From: Oscillospiraceae bacterium | GTDB taxonomy: Bacteria > Bacillota > Clostridia > Oscillospirales > Ruminococcaceae | Length of the DNA stretch: 64,000 nt | Reading direction: 5' to 3' | Assembly (NCBI GenBank): GCA_900752435.1 | Contig: CAADVD010000002.1 | Location: forward strand, 101,058 to 165,057 | In this document: one piece after another, positions 34,373-42,632 of the stretch | Numbering within the stretch: position 1 is the stretch's first letter | Layout of the letters: the number at the start of each line of letters is the position of its first letter | The notes under the pieces: model-generated | The model's input: the letters and a program-made list of their open reading frames with translations, nothing else | Told to the model about the DNA's origin: nothing | Database searches by the model: none | Position numbers and translations under genes: made by a program

Positions 34373-36113
34373 GACCATAAAAAGAATCATTGACTGGTGC
34401 GGAGAGTTCAAGGGCAAGCTGTACATTGGATTTGTGTTTTCCATCTTCTCCACATGGTTTGCGGCAATGCCGCTGATGATTGCCGCCTACACGGTGGGAA
34501 TGCTGATTGAAGAAGCGAGAGGCGGTGCCGCATTTGACCGCAAGTGGATTTGGATTAGTCTTCTTGGAATCCTTGTTCTTGTTTTTCTGCGGTTTCTATT
34601 CGACTATCTGCGTGCAAAGTTTCAGGAAACCATCAGCTATGAGCTGGTGGCAAGAGACCGGCTTGCCATTGGCGACGCTCTAAAACGAGTTTCTCTCGGC
34701 TATTTCGGACAGGTGAACACCGGAAATATTTTGAATTCCATCACCACCGGCCTGCATACGCTGGAGAACATGGGGATGCGGATGATCGATACCTTTGTGG
34801 GCGGTTATCTGAATTTCCTTGTCATTTTCCTGTTTCTGCTCTTTATCAGTCCCAAAGTATCGCTGATTGCCGTGGCAGGAGCCGCCGTTTCCTTTTTGTT
34901 TTTGCTGTTGGTGTCGAAACACAGCGTTGGGAACGCGCCTGCTGCGGCAAAGGCTGGGCGGGATTTGACAGCCGCCACGCTGGAGTACGCCAGAGGTCTG
35001 CCGGTTGTAAAATCCTTTGGACAGAGCGGCGCATCCATGGCGGCGATGTCCAAAGCCTGCCGTGACAGCCGTGATATATGCCTGAAAATTGAATGGGGCT
35101 ATACACCTGCCAACTGTCTGCATCTGCTGGCGCTGAAAACGGCTTCGGTGGCACTGGCGGGAGCAGCCTGTTATTTGGGGCTGACTGGGGAGCTGTCACT
35201 GCCCATGATGCTGATGTTTGCCTTTTTCTCCTTCAACATTTTTGCGGGACTAGAGCCAATCAGCGACAGCGCCCATATATTGGGCGTGATTGACAATGCT
35301 ATGGATCAACTGGATGCACTGAAATCGAGCTGCTTCATTGATCGGGATGGAACGGACATTTCTCTTCAAAAATACGATATTGAGTTTTCCCATGTGAACT
35401 TTGGTTACGATGAAAGAAAGGTTTTGGAGGATGTAAATTTTAAGATTCCGGAGAAAACCTCCACCGCTATTGTCGGTCCTTCCGGCAGCGGCAAAACGAC
35501 CATATGCAATTTGATTGCCCGTTTCTATGATGTACAGAGCGGTAAGATTTTCATTGGCGGCCACGATGTACGGGAGTTTACCTGCGACAGTTTGCTGAAA
35601 AATATCTCCATGGTTTTTCAGAATGTGTATCTGTTCCATGATACCGTTCGCAGCAATATCTGCTTCGGCAATCCGAATGCGACGGAAGAAGAGATGATTA
35701 CTGCGGCAAAGAAGGCGTGCTGTCATGATTTTATCATGGCGCTGCCCGAAGGATATGACACCGTAATCGGTGAGGGCGGCGGTAGTCTCTCCGGTGGAGA
35801 GAAGCAGAGGATATCCATTGCCCGAGCCATTTTAAAGGACGCGCCCATCGTTATTTTGGATGAAGCGACCGCCAGTATCGATCCTGAAAACGAGCATTTG
35901 ATTCAGATGGCAATTTCCTCCCTTACGCACGGTAAGACCATCATCACGATTGCCCATCGCATTGCGACCATCGAAAATGCGGATCAGATTCTTGTGGTGG
36001 ACGAGGGCAGAATTGTTCAAAAAGGCACGCATGAGGAATTGATGAAACAGCCGGGACGGTATCGCAGTTTTGTGGAAACGCGCCGCCGTGCCGAGGGCTG
36101 GAAGATATCCTAA
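34365..36113 (+). CDS. half-size ABC transporter D2, type 2 subunit
   Basis: Half transporter of 582 residues with the SLGYFGQVNTGNI type 2 motif in the membrane domain. ATPase motifs are VGPSGSGKTT, SMVFQNVYLFHDTV, LSGGEKQR, VILDEATASID and TIAHRI. ATG at 34365 follows GGAGGAG and lies inside the end of D1, implying coupled translation of a heterodimer. Last gene of the ABC island; a terminator-like hairpin follows. Confidence 0.87.
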   Translation: MFKTIKRIIDWCGEFKGKLYIGFVFSIFSTWFAAMPLMIAAYTVGMLIEEARGGAAFDRKWIWISLLGILVLVFLRFLFDYLRAKFQETISYELVARDRLAIGDALKRVSLGYFGQVNTGNILNSITTGLHTLENMGMRMIDTFVGGYLNFLVIFLFLLFISPKVSLIAVAGAAVSFLFLLLVSKHSVGNAPAAAKAGRDLTAATLEYARGLPVVKSFGQSGASMAAMSKACRDSRDICLKIEWGYTPANCLHLLALKTASVALAGAACYLGLTGELSLPMMLMFAFFSFNIFAGLEPISDSAHILGVIDNAMDQLDALKSSCFIDRDGTDISLQKYDIEFSHVNFGYDERKVLEDVNFKIPEKTSTAIVGPSGSGKTTICNLIARFYDVQSGKIFIGGHDVREFTCDSLLKNISMVFQNVYLFHDTVRSNICFGNPNATEEEMITAAKKACCHDFIMALPEGYDTVIGEGGGSLSGGEKQRISIARAILKDAPIVILDEATASIDPENEHLIQMAISSLTHGKTIITIAHRIATIENADQILVVDEGRIVQKGTHEELMKQPGRYRSFVETRRRAEGWKIS

Positions 36114-36133
36114 TGGCGATTGTATTTGTGTAA

Positions 36134-36172
36134 GGTGCTTGCTGGCTTTGTCAGCAGGCATTTTGCTTTTTT
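36134..36172 (+). terminator. probable terminator after pair D
   Basis: Imperfect hairpin TGCTTGCTG ... CAGCAGGCA followed by TTTTGCTTTTTT. Confidence 0.65.
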
Positions 36173-36202
36173 GAAGTTTTTTGTAAATGGACATATGGCA
36201 TG

Positions 36203-36231
36203 TTGACAAAATACAATCGATATGCTATTGT
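36203..36231 (+). promoter_or_regulatory. promoter of acetyltransferase gene
   Basis: TTGACA at 36203-36208 and TATTGT at 36226-36231 with an extended -10 TGC, 17-nt spacing. Confidence 0.65.
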
Positions 36232-36296
36232 CGCTTTGTGCGCAAGTTTTGGAAAGTGTTAAAAAATAACGCAAAGAACAACAGGAGGAATTCAAC

Positions 36297-36845
36297 TTGA
36301 TACTGGAAACGGAACGCTTGATCCTGCGGCCTTGGAAAGACGACGACGCAGAAGATTTATATCAATACGCAAAGGATCCGCAGGTAGGGCCAATTGCAGG
36401 CTGGCCGCCCCATACCAGTGTGGAGAACAGCCTTGCAATCATTCGAGAAATACTATCGGAACCGGAAACCTATGCAGTGGTGCTAAAAGTCACGGGCAAA
36501 CCAGTGGGCAGTATCGGAATTATGCTGCCGGACAAGGGCAGTGCTCCGATGAAAGAGCATGAGGTGGAAATTGGTTATTGGATTGGTGTTCCATACTGGG
36601 GACAGGGATTGATTCCAGAGGCAGTGCGGAAACTGCAGCACCGTTGCTTTGAGGACTTGGGCTGTACGGCGGTATGGTGCGGATATTACGACGGAAATCA
36701 GAAATCCAAACGCGTTCAGGAAAAATGTGGATTTGTTTATCACCATACCGAGAACAATCAGCCGTCTCCAATGGGTGATATTCGCACAGAGCATTTCACC
36801 CGCCTGACAAAGGAAGATTGGCTGAAAAGGGAAGCGCGACAGTAA
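36297..36845 (+). CDS. GNAT acetyltransferase, RimJ/RimL type
   Basis: Acetyl-CoA-dependent N-acetyltransferase of 182 residues. It starts with the family-typical LETERLILRPW, followed by GYWIGVPYWGQGLIPEAVRKL, which holds the acetyl-CoA pyrophosphate loop (Q/GxGxxxEA form). The start is TTG at 36297 after AGGAGG; the conserved N-terminus begins exactly here. Substrate unknown; ribosomal protein or small-molecule acetylation are both possible. Confidence 0.85.
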   Translation: MILETERLILRPWKDDDAEDLYQYAKDPQVGPIAGWPPHTSVENSLAIIREILSEPETYAVVLKVTGKPVGSIGIMLPDKGSAPMKEHEVEIGYWIGVPYWGQGLIPEAVRKLQHRCFEDLGCTAVWCGYYDGNQKSKRVQEKCGFVYHHTENNQPSPMGDIRTEHFTRLTKEDWLKREARQ

Positions 36846-36892
36846 GGCTCCAGTCTTTGCATTTATTTGTCATACAGGAAATCAAAAAATAC

Positions 36893-36921
36893 TGTTTTTT
36901 CAATGCAAAGTATGCTATAAT
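36893..36921 (+). promoter_or_regulatory. promoter of flavodiiron gene
   Basis: Extended -10 TATGCTATAAT (TATAAT at 36916-36921) with a weak -35 (TGTTTT). Confidence 0.6.
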
Positions 36922-37033
36922 AAACCTGCAAACGCGAACAGAGGGGCGGTCTTCGGCGGTGATGGAAGAAAACCGTTGGGATTGTCCGATTGGGTTCGTG
37001 CTGAGTTCAAGGATAGAGATAGGAGAGAATGCA

Positions 37034-38824
37034 ATGAATGTTACCAATGATATCAAATATGTAGGCGTAAACGATCATGAAATTGATTTGTTTGAAGGTC
37101 AATATGTGGTTGAGAATGGAATGGCCTATAATTCTTATGTGATCTTGGATGAAAAAGTAGCCGTGATGGATACGGTAGACGCCCGATTCACACACAAATG
37201 GCTGGATAATCTCGAAAATACGATGGGTTCTCGCCGTCCGGATTATTTGATTATACAGCACATGGAACCCGACCATTCCGCAAACATTGCGAATTTCATG
37301 AAAACGTATCAAGAGACGAAAATTGTCTCCACAGCAAAATCGTTTGCCATGATGCAGCAATTTTTCGGTACGGACTTTGCAGATCGGCAGATTGTTGTCG
37401 GAGAAGGCGACACCCTTTCACTCGGTAAACACACGCTGACATTTGTCACTGCGCCGATGGTACATTGGCCGGAAGTGATGGTGACCTATGACAGCTGCGA
37501 CAAGGCGCTGTTCTCCGCAGATGGATTCGGCAAGTTTGGCGCACTGGATATCGAGGAAGACTGGGCGTGTGAAGCCCGCCGTTATTACATCGGCATTGTT
37601 GGCAAATATGGTGCGCAGGTTCAAGCGTTGCTCAAAAAAGCATCCAAACTGGACATTCAGATGATTTGTCCTTTGCACGGCCCTGTACTGCGTGAAAACT
37701 TGGAATACTATCTGAACCTTTACAATACATGGTCCTCCTATTCGGTGGAGACGGAAGGCATCGTGATTGCGTATACTTCCGTTTACGGAAACACCAAAAA
37801 GGCGGTCGAACTTCTGGCAGACAAGCTTCGTGCAAAGGGCTGTCCGAAAGTGGTGGTAAACGACTTGGCTCGGTGCGATATGGCCGAAGCCGTGGAGGAT
37901 GCGTTCCGCTACAGCAAGCTGGTGTTGGCTACCACCACATACAATGCAGGGATTTTCCCGTTTATGCGTGATTTCATTGAACATCTGACCGAACGCAACT
38001 ACCAGAACCGCACAGTCGCATTGGTGGAAAACGGCACCTGGGCGCCTCTCGCCGCAAAAGTCATGAAGCAGATGCTGGAAGGCTGCAAGAAGCTGAAATT
38101 TACCGATACCACGGTGCACATCAAATCCGCGCTCAGCGAAGAAAGCAGTGCACAGTTGGAAGACTTGGCCAATGAGCTTTGCCGCGAGTACATCGAACAG
38201 CAGGGCGAGACGGCCAACAAAAACGATTTGTCCGCGTTGTTTAACATCGGCTACGGCCTGTATGTGATTACCTCAAATGACGGTAAAAAAGACAACGGCT
38301 TAATTGTCAACACGGTGACGCAGGTGACCAATACCCCGAATCGAATCGCGGTCACCATCAACAAGGAAAACTACTCCCATCATGTAATTAAACAGACGGG
38401 AATCATGAACATTAACTGTCTGTCCACCGACGCCCCGTTCCATGTGTTTGAGAAATTCGGTTTTCAAAGCGGCCGTGTTGTGGATAAATTTGCGGACTGC
38501 ACACCGCTTCGTTCGGACAATGGCCTTGCGTTCCTGCCGCGCTACATCAATTCCTTTATGTCCTTGAAAGTGGAGCAATACGTTGACTTGGATACTCATG
38601 GCATGTTTATCTGTAGTATCACCGAATCACGCGTGCTTTCTTCGGTTGAGACAATGACGTATACCTATTACCAGAACAACGTCAAACCAAAACCGGAAAC
38701 GGAGGGCAAAAAGGGCTTTGTCTGCAAAGTGTGCGGCTATATTTACGAAGGGGACGAACTGCCGGAAGACTTCATCTGCCCCTTGTGCAAGCATGGCGTG
38801 GCCGACTTTGAACCGATCGCTTAA
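37034..38824 (+). CDS. flavodiiron protein fused to flavin reductase and rubredoxin domains
   Basis: Cytoplasmic oxygen (or nitric oxide) reductase of 596 residues. Residues 1-250 are the metallo-beta-lactamase-like diiron domain, with ligands in HMEPDH, HWPEVM, SADGFG and PLHGP. A flavodoxin domain follows (about 250-395; YTSVYGNTKKAVE binds FMN). Next comes a flavin reductase-like domain (about 410-545), and then a C-terminal rubredoxin with paired CxxC motifs (CKVCGY and CPLCKH). The extra domains should let one chain carry electrons from NAD(P)H to the diiron site. ATG at 37034 follows AGGAGAG. Such proteins protect anaerobes against O2; the preferred substrate cannot be told from sequence. 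Confidence 0.93.
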   Translation: MNVTNDIKYVGVNDHEIDLFEGQYVVENGMAYNSYVILDEKVAVMDTVDARFTHKWLDNLENTMGSRRPDYLIIQHMEPDHSANIANFMKTYQETKIVSTAKSFAMMQQFFGTDFADRQIVVGEGDTLSLGKHTLTFVTAPMVHWPEVMVTYDSCDKALFSADGFGKFGALDIEEDWACEARRYYIGIVGKYGAQVQALLKKASKLDIQMICPLHGPVLRENLEYYLNLYNTWSSYSVETEGIVIAYTSVYGNTKKAVELLADKLRAKGCPKVVVNDLARCDMAEAVEDAFRYSKLVLATTTYNAGIFPFMRDFIEHLTERNYQNRTVALVENGTWAPLAAKVMKQMLEGCKKLKFTDTTVHIKSALSEESSAQLEDLANELCREYIEQQGETANKNDLSALFNIGYGLYVITSNDGKKDNGLIVNTVTQVTNTPNRIAVTINKENYSHHVIKQTGIMNINCLSTDAPFHVFEKFGFQSGRVVDKFADCTPLRSDNGLAFLPRYINSFMSLKVEQYVDLDTHGMFICSITESRVLSSVETMTYTYYQNNVKPKPETEGKKGFVCKVCGYIYEGDELPEDFICPLCKHGVADFEPIA

Positions 38825-38927
38825 TTGCCTTAAGTTTCGTTTGGATGATTTCCAAACGAGCTTGGCAGCATCCACAGCAGTAACGAATTGACAGCCTTGG
38901 TATTTGCACGAAAGGAGAACGGTTCAG

Positions 38928-39776
38928 ATGCCGGAATCAGAAAAACAAGAACCGCGTGTATCCGCTTCCGATTCGGAAGCGTCCGCAACACCGGAACAGC
39001 CGCGTCGTCCCATGACAGATTGGGAGCGGCAGCAGGCGCGCAAACGGCAGGAAATCGCCCTTAAACGCGCTCGGCAGGCAGTGCGTGAAGCGGATGCGGA
39101 GCGGAAAGAGGAAATTTTTGAGCAGGTGCATGTGCATCGCGAAGTGCAGAAACCGACAACCTTGAAGGGAAAATGGGAGAACTTCCGTTATCATTATGGT
39201 GTAGCAACGATTGTTCTGCTGTGCGTCATCGGTGCGGTCGCTTTTTTGGTATACGATTTGGTAACGCAGACGAAATATGACATGGATATGGTGCTGGTTA
39301 CCAAGCAAAATTACGGCAATACGGAGGACAACTACGACGCGGTAAAACAGCGTTTGACGCAGTACATGCAGGATTCCAACGGCGACGGGCAGGTCAATAT
39401 TGACCTATTGGCAATGGTATTGGATACGGAAGATGAAAAAGCGGATGCCAATATGATAGCGGCAAACCAAACGAAGCTGATGGGAAGCTTTTCGGGAGAC
39501 ACGGATTTGGTGTACTTGGTGGATGATACCTTCTACCAGCAGTTTTTGGACGATGGGATTGAGTTTGTGGATTTGTCTCCGTATTCGGACAACCCGAACG
39601 TTGATGGTGACCGCTATGCCATTCGGGACGACAGCGACTTTTCGGACTTGAATGGGAAGGAAGATTTGTATTTGGTGATACGTGCACTGGACAACGTAAC
39701 GCACAAGGATAAAGAAGAGGTTCAGGAACGCTACGCTCGTGATTTGGAAGTTGTCAAGCAAATTATTGCGGAATAA
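38928..39776 (+). CDS. single-span membrane protein with EF-hand/dockerin-like loop
   Basis: Hypothetical protein of 282 residues. A charged, helical cytoplasmic region (1-85, rich in Arg/Glu/Ala) precedes one membrane segment (about 95-115, ATIVLLCVIGAVAFLVYDLV) and an acidic extracytoplasmic domain. That domain contains DSNGDGQVNIDLLA, a calcium-binding loop of the EF-hand/dockerin kind. ATG at 38928 follows AAAGGAG. No family recognised. A terminator follows. Confidence 0.75.
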   Translation: MPESEKQEPRVSASDSEASATPEQPRRPMTDWERQQARKRQEIALKRARQAVREADAERKEEIFEQVHVHREVQKPTTLKGKWENFRYHYGVATIVLLCVIGAVAFLVYDLVTQTKYDMDMVLVTKQNYGNTEDNYDAVKQRLTQYMQDSNGDGQVNIDLLAMVLDTEDEKADANMIAANQTKLMGSFSGDTDLVYLVDDTFYQQFLDDGIEFVDLSPYSDNPNVDGDRYAIRDDSDFSDLNGKEDLYLVIRALDNVTHKDKEEVQERYARDLEVVKQIIAE

Positions 39777-39780
39777 GAGA

Positions 39781-39815
39781 AGGGGACATGGCTGTATTTC
39801 GCTGTGTCCTTTTTG
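39781..39815 (+). terminator. intrinsic terminator
   Basis: Hairpin GGGGACATGGC ... GCTGTGTCC followed by T5. Confidence 0.75.
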
Positions 39816-39852
39816 GTAATTTCGGAGAAGTATGAGACCACTTCGTTCTGAC

Positions 39853-39880
39853 TTTACAAACTAGATTTTTGTGATAAAAT
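39853..39880 (+). promoter_or_regulatory. promoter of ilvD
   Basis: TTTACA at 39853-39858 and TAAAAT at 39875-39880, 16-nt spacing. The 85-nt leader has one ACATAAAATGT/ACATTTTGTGT hairpin; no T-box motif is present. Confidence 0.65.
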
Positions 39881-39971
39881 AGAAAAGAACATAAAATGTT
39901 GTTGGTGCATACATTTTGTGTTTTGTTCTTCAAATTGCACGATTTAAATTTTAGATAAAGGTGGAAAAACA

Positions 39972-41627
39972 ATGAGAAGTGATTTGATGAAAGAGGGACC
40001 CACCAGAACCCCTCACCGGTCGTTGCTCAAGGCACTGGGCGTGACTGACAGCGAAATGAAAAAGCCGTTTGTGGCAGTGGTCTGCGCAGGCAGTGATTTC
40101 GTTCCGGGACATATGCATTTGGATAAATTGGCGGAAGCGGTCAAAGCCGGTATTCGCAATGCAGGCGGTGTGCCGTTTGAATTTCACACCATCGGTGTAT
40201 GCGACGGCTTGGCGATGAACCATAAGGGAATGAAGTACTCTCTGTGTTCCCGTGAACTGATTTGCGACAGCATTGAGGTCATGCTCACTGCGCATCCGAT
40301 TGACGCAGTGGTGTTCATCCCCAACTGCGATAAAATTGTACCGGGTATGTTGATGGCAGCCATTAAAATGAATCTGCCGTCCATCTTTGTCAGCGGCGGC
40401 CCGATGGCGCCCGGCCATGTAATGGGTAAAAAAGTTGGTCTTTCCGAAGTCTTTGAAGCCGTCGGCGCACATGCGGCCGGTAAATTGACGGATGAAAATC
40501 TGCTGGACTTTGAAAACAACGCATGTCCGACCTGCGGTTCCTGCTCCGGTATGTATACGGCGAACTCCATGAACTGCTTGACTGAAGCCATCGGTATGTC
40601 TTTGCCGAAAAACGCAACCTGCTCCGCTGTTTCCTCCGAACGCATCCGTATTGCAAAAGAAACCGGCGAAAAAGTCATGGAATTGCTCGAGAAAGACATT
40701 CGTCCGCTCGACATCATGACCAAAAAAGGCTTCCAGAACGCACTCGCCTCCGATATGGCGCTGGGCTGTTCGTCCAACACGGTACTGCATTTGTTGGCAT
40801 TGGCGAAAACAGCCAATGCAGACATCAAAATCGAAGATATCGATGTCATCAGTAAAAATACTCCGCAAATTTGCAAGCTGAATCCGGCCAGTGAAGTGTT
40901 CATCGAAGACCTCAACGCATTCGGCGGCATTCAGGCAGTGCTCAAAGAGCTTGACCGCGGCGGTTACATTGACAATACACAGGTAACCGTTACCGGTCTC
41001 CAGAAAGACCGTATGGCCGATGCACTGCCGGCAGACGGCACCATCATCCATACCATTGAAAACCCAATCCGCAAGGACGGCGGCATTGCCATTTTGTTCG
41101 GCAACTTGGCCAAAGAGGGCGCTGTGGTCAAACAGGGTGCCGTTGCACCGGAAATGATGGTACATAGCGGCCCGGCTCGCGTATTCAACAGTGAGGAAGA
41201 AGCTTCGGAAGCCATTCTTGGCGGCACCATCAATCCGGGTGACGTACTGGTGATTCGCTTTGAAGGGCCGAAAGGCGGTCCCGGCATGCGTGAAATGCTG
41301 GCGCCGACGGCTTCTCTGGCCGGTATGGGCTTGGATAAACAGGTGGCGCTGATTACCGACGGACGCTTCTCCGGCGCAACCAGAGGTGCTTCCATCGGCC
41401 ATGTTTCTCCGGAAGCGGCCGCTGGCGGCGTAATCGGATTGGTTGAGGAAGGTGACATCATCAACATTGACATTCCAAACCGTAAGCTGGAATTGGCGGT
41501 ATCCGATGAGGTGCTGGCAGAACGTGCCAAAACCTTTAAGGCACCTGAACAGCATTTGGAAGGCTACATCAAGCGTTATGCGAAGCTGGTAACCTCCGGT
41601 TCAACTGGCGCGGTATTTGAAGATTAA
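39972..41627 (+). CDS. ilvD: dihydroxy-acid dehydratase
   Basis: Fe-S dehydratase making 2-oxoacid precursors of valine, leucine and isoleucine. The 551-residue protein has cluster-ligating cysteines in PNCDKIVPG and [19 protein letters not shown], and the C-terminal [22 protein letters not shown] motif (given here in part). ATG at 39972 follows AAAGGTGG. It stands alone in this window, without ilvBC or leu genes, and is closed by a strong terminator. Confidence 0.96.
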   Translation: MRSDLMKEGPTRTPHRSLLKALGVTDSEMKKPFVAVVCAGSDFVPGHMHLDKLAEAVKAGIRNAGGVPFEFHTIGVCDGLAMNHKGMKYSLCSRELICDSIEVMLTAHPIDAVVFIPNCDKIVPGMLMAAIKMNLPSIFVSGGPMAPGHVMGKKVGLSEVFEAVGAHAAGKLTDENLLDFENNACPTCGSCSGMYTANSMNCLTEAIGMSLPKNATCSAVSSERIRIAKETGEKVMELLEKDIRPLDIMTKKGFQNALASDMALGCSSNTVLHLLALAKTANADIKIEDIDVISKNTPQICKLNPASEVFIEDLNAFGGIQAVLKELDRGGYIDNTQVTVTGLQKDRMADALPADGTIIHTIENPIRKDGGIAILFGNLAKEGAVVKQGAVAPEMMVHSGPARVFNSEEEASEAILGGTINPGDVLVIRFEGPKGGPGMREMLAPTASLAGMGLDKQVALITDGRFSGATRGASIGHVSPEAAAGGVIGLVEEGDIINIDIPNRKLELAVSDEVLAERAKTFKAPEQHLEGYIKRYAKLVTSGSTGAVFED

Positions 41628-41639
41628 GACATATCGCAA

Positions 41640-41680
41640 AAGGAGCTGTGCACTCGGAAATTGGTGCACAGCTCCTTTTT
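41640..41680 (+). terminator. intrinsic terminator after ilvD
   Basis: Perfect stem AAGGAGCTGTGCAC with GTGCACAGCTCCTT and a T5 tract. Confidence 0.92.
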
Positions 41681-41797
41681 CATGAAAAATGATCGGGGAG
41701 TGATTCTTGACAGTGTGAGTACACAGGTGGTAAGCTATTGGTGTAATCGTTCGGAAAGGCGGATTCTATTTCTCTGCAAAAAAGGGGTGAGAAAATA

Positions 41798-42331
41798 ATG
41801 AGTTTACGTTTTTATATGATATTACCCAAACAATATCATCGTTTAATCGAAGAATGGAATTTAAGATTTGGGTTATTTTTAACAATAAAACATCATGAAG
41901 CTATTGAGGAAATGATTTCTCCGAAAGAATTGCTTCTATCGGTTCACCAATACGATTATCAAGATTCTTTAATTGGATTTGGGACATATCGAGTTTGTTT
42001 CTCCGATGGCAATGATACCTTAGCTTCAATATACAGCCATATCGCACAAAATTATGATAGTCCTGAAGAAAGGCAGATGTTAATCAATATTCAGCAGCAG
42101 CAACAAATCTATATTGATAATGCTAAATTTTGGTATGATTTTTTAAAAATAGCGTTTAAAGAATATAAGATTGAACGTATTGGATTTATATTTGGGATGT
42201 TTTGTAAAGATGTTGAATCCTTCTATTTAAAACAAAAACCATTAAAAATTTATACTCTAAAATTTTCAGATATTACTTCTTTCAAGGATCTAATGAAAAT
42301 AGAGGATAATGAGATCACTTATATTGTTTAG
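41798..42331 (+). CDS. AT-rich hypothetical protein
   Basis: Protein of 177 residues, rich in Ile, Tyr, Phe and Lys, with no recognised domain, signal peptide or membrane segment. Base composition is clearly more AT-rich than the flanking ilvD and metE genes, suggesting recent acquisition. AGGGGTGAG precedes the ATG, and a TTGACA/TAAGCT pair at 41707-41736 (18-nt spacing) could be its promoter, so it looks expressed. Function unknown. Confidence 0.65.
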   Translation: MSLRFYMILPKQYHRLIEEWNLRFGLFLTIKHHEAIEEMISPKELLLSVHQYDYQDSLIGFGTYRVCFSDGNDTLASIYSHIAQNYDSPEERQMLINIQQQQQIYIDNAKFWYDFLKIAFKEYKIERIGFIFGMFCKDVESFYLKQKPLKIYTLKFSDITSFKDLMKIEDNEITYIV

Positions 42332-42389
42332 TGATTAGCTGAATTATGCAAAACAATACGCAAGTGTGAGTGATAAGGAGTGAATGGAT

Positions 42390-42461
42390 ATGCCCGAAAT
42401 TACCGTAAAACCATTCGCTATGCGCGCGATTTGCTTGCATCAATCCTATTATCACACATAA
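42390..42461 (+). CDS. 23-codon open frame with good ribosome binding site, possible gene remnant
   Basis: ATG at 42390 follows AAGGAG and opens MPEITVKPFAMRAICLHQS before a stop at 42459-42461. It reads like the beginning of a longer gene that was truncated; a genuine short peptide cannot be excluded. No family recognised. Confidence 0.3.
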   Translation: MPEITVKPFAMRAICLHQSYYHT

Positions 42462-42534
42462 AAAACGGATGAATTTCGGACTGCACCTCTTATGAACATT
42501 CTGTATGCGGGATTGCTTTGAAAAAGAGCGCCCC

Positions 42535-42549
42535 ATAGCTTTTTTCTAT
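42535..42549. promoter_or_regulatory. Met-box-like palindrome upstream of metE
   Basis: ATAG-CTTTTTT-CTAT, about 60-70 bp upstream of the metE start of transcription, an activator position. The same pattern, ATAG-N7-CTAT with a T-run, lies at the promoter of the MtaR/CmbR-like LysR gene (52352-52366). Confidence 0.65.
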
Positions 42550-42595
42550 GCCATCCCATAACAATCCAATATTATGCGATTGCGACCTTCTCTGA

Positions 42596-42601
42596 TATAA
42601 T
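42596..42601 (+). promoter_or_regulatory. -10 of metE promoter
   Basis: TATAAT with only a weak -35 (near 42573), as expected for an activator-dependent promoter. Confidence 0.6.
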
Positions 42602-42632
42602 AAAACTCAGTACTCAGAAAGGAAGAGAACGC

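Larger units (their letters stand above)
42332..42632. other. intergenic region before metE
   Basis: Holds a 23-codon frame (42390-42461) with a good Shine-Dalgarno, a Met-box-like palindrome (42535-42549) and the metE -10 (42596-42601). The rest shows no gene. Confidence 0.6.

Noticed and set aside
39951..41555. Open frame of 534 codons antisense to ilvD
   Set aside because: Fully contained in ilvD on the other strand with atypical composition; ilvD is certain.
41798..42331. Prophage or integrative element around the AT-rich orphan
   Set aside because: No integrase, attachment site or other mobile gene lies nearby; composition alone is insufficient.
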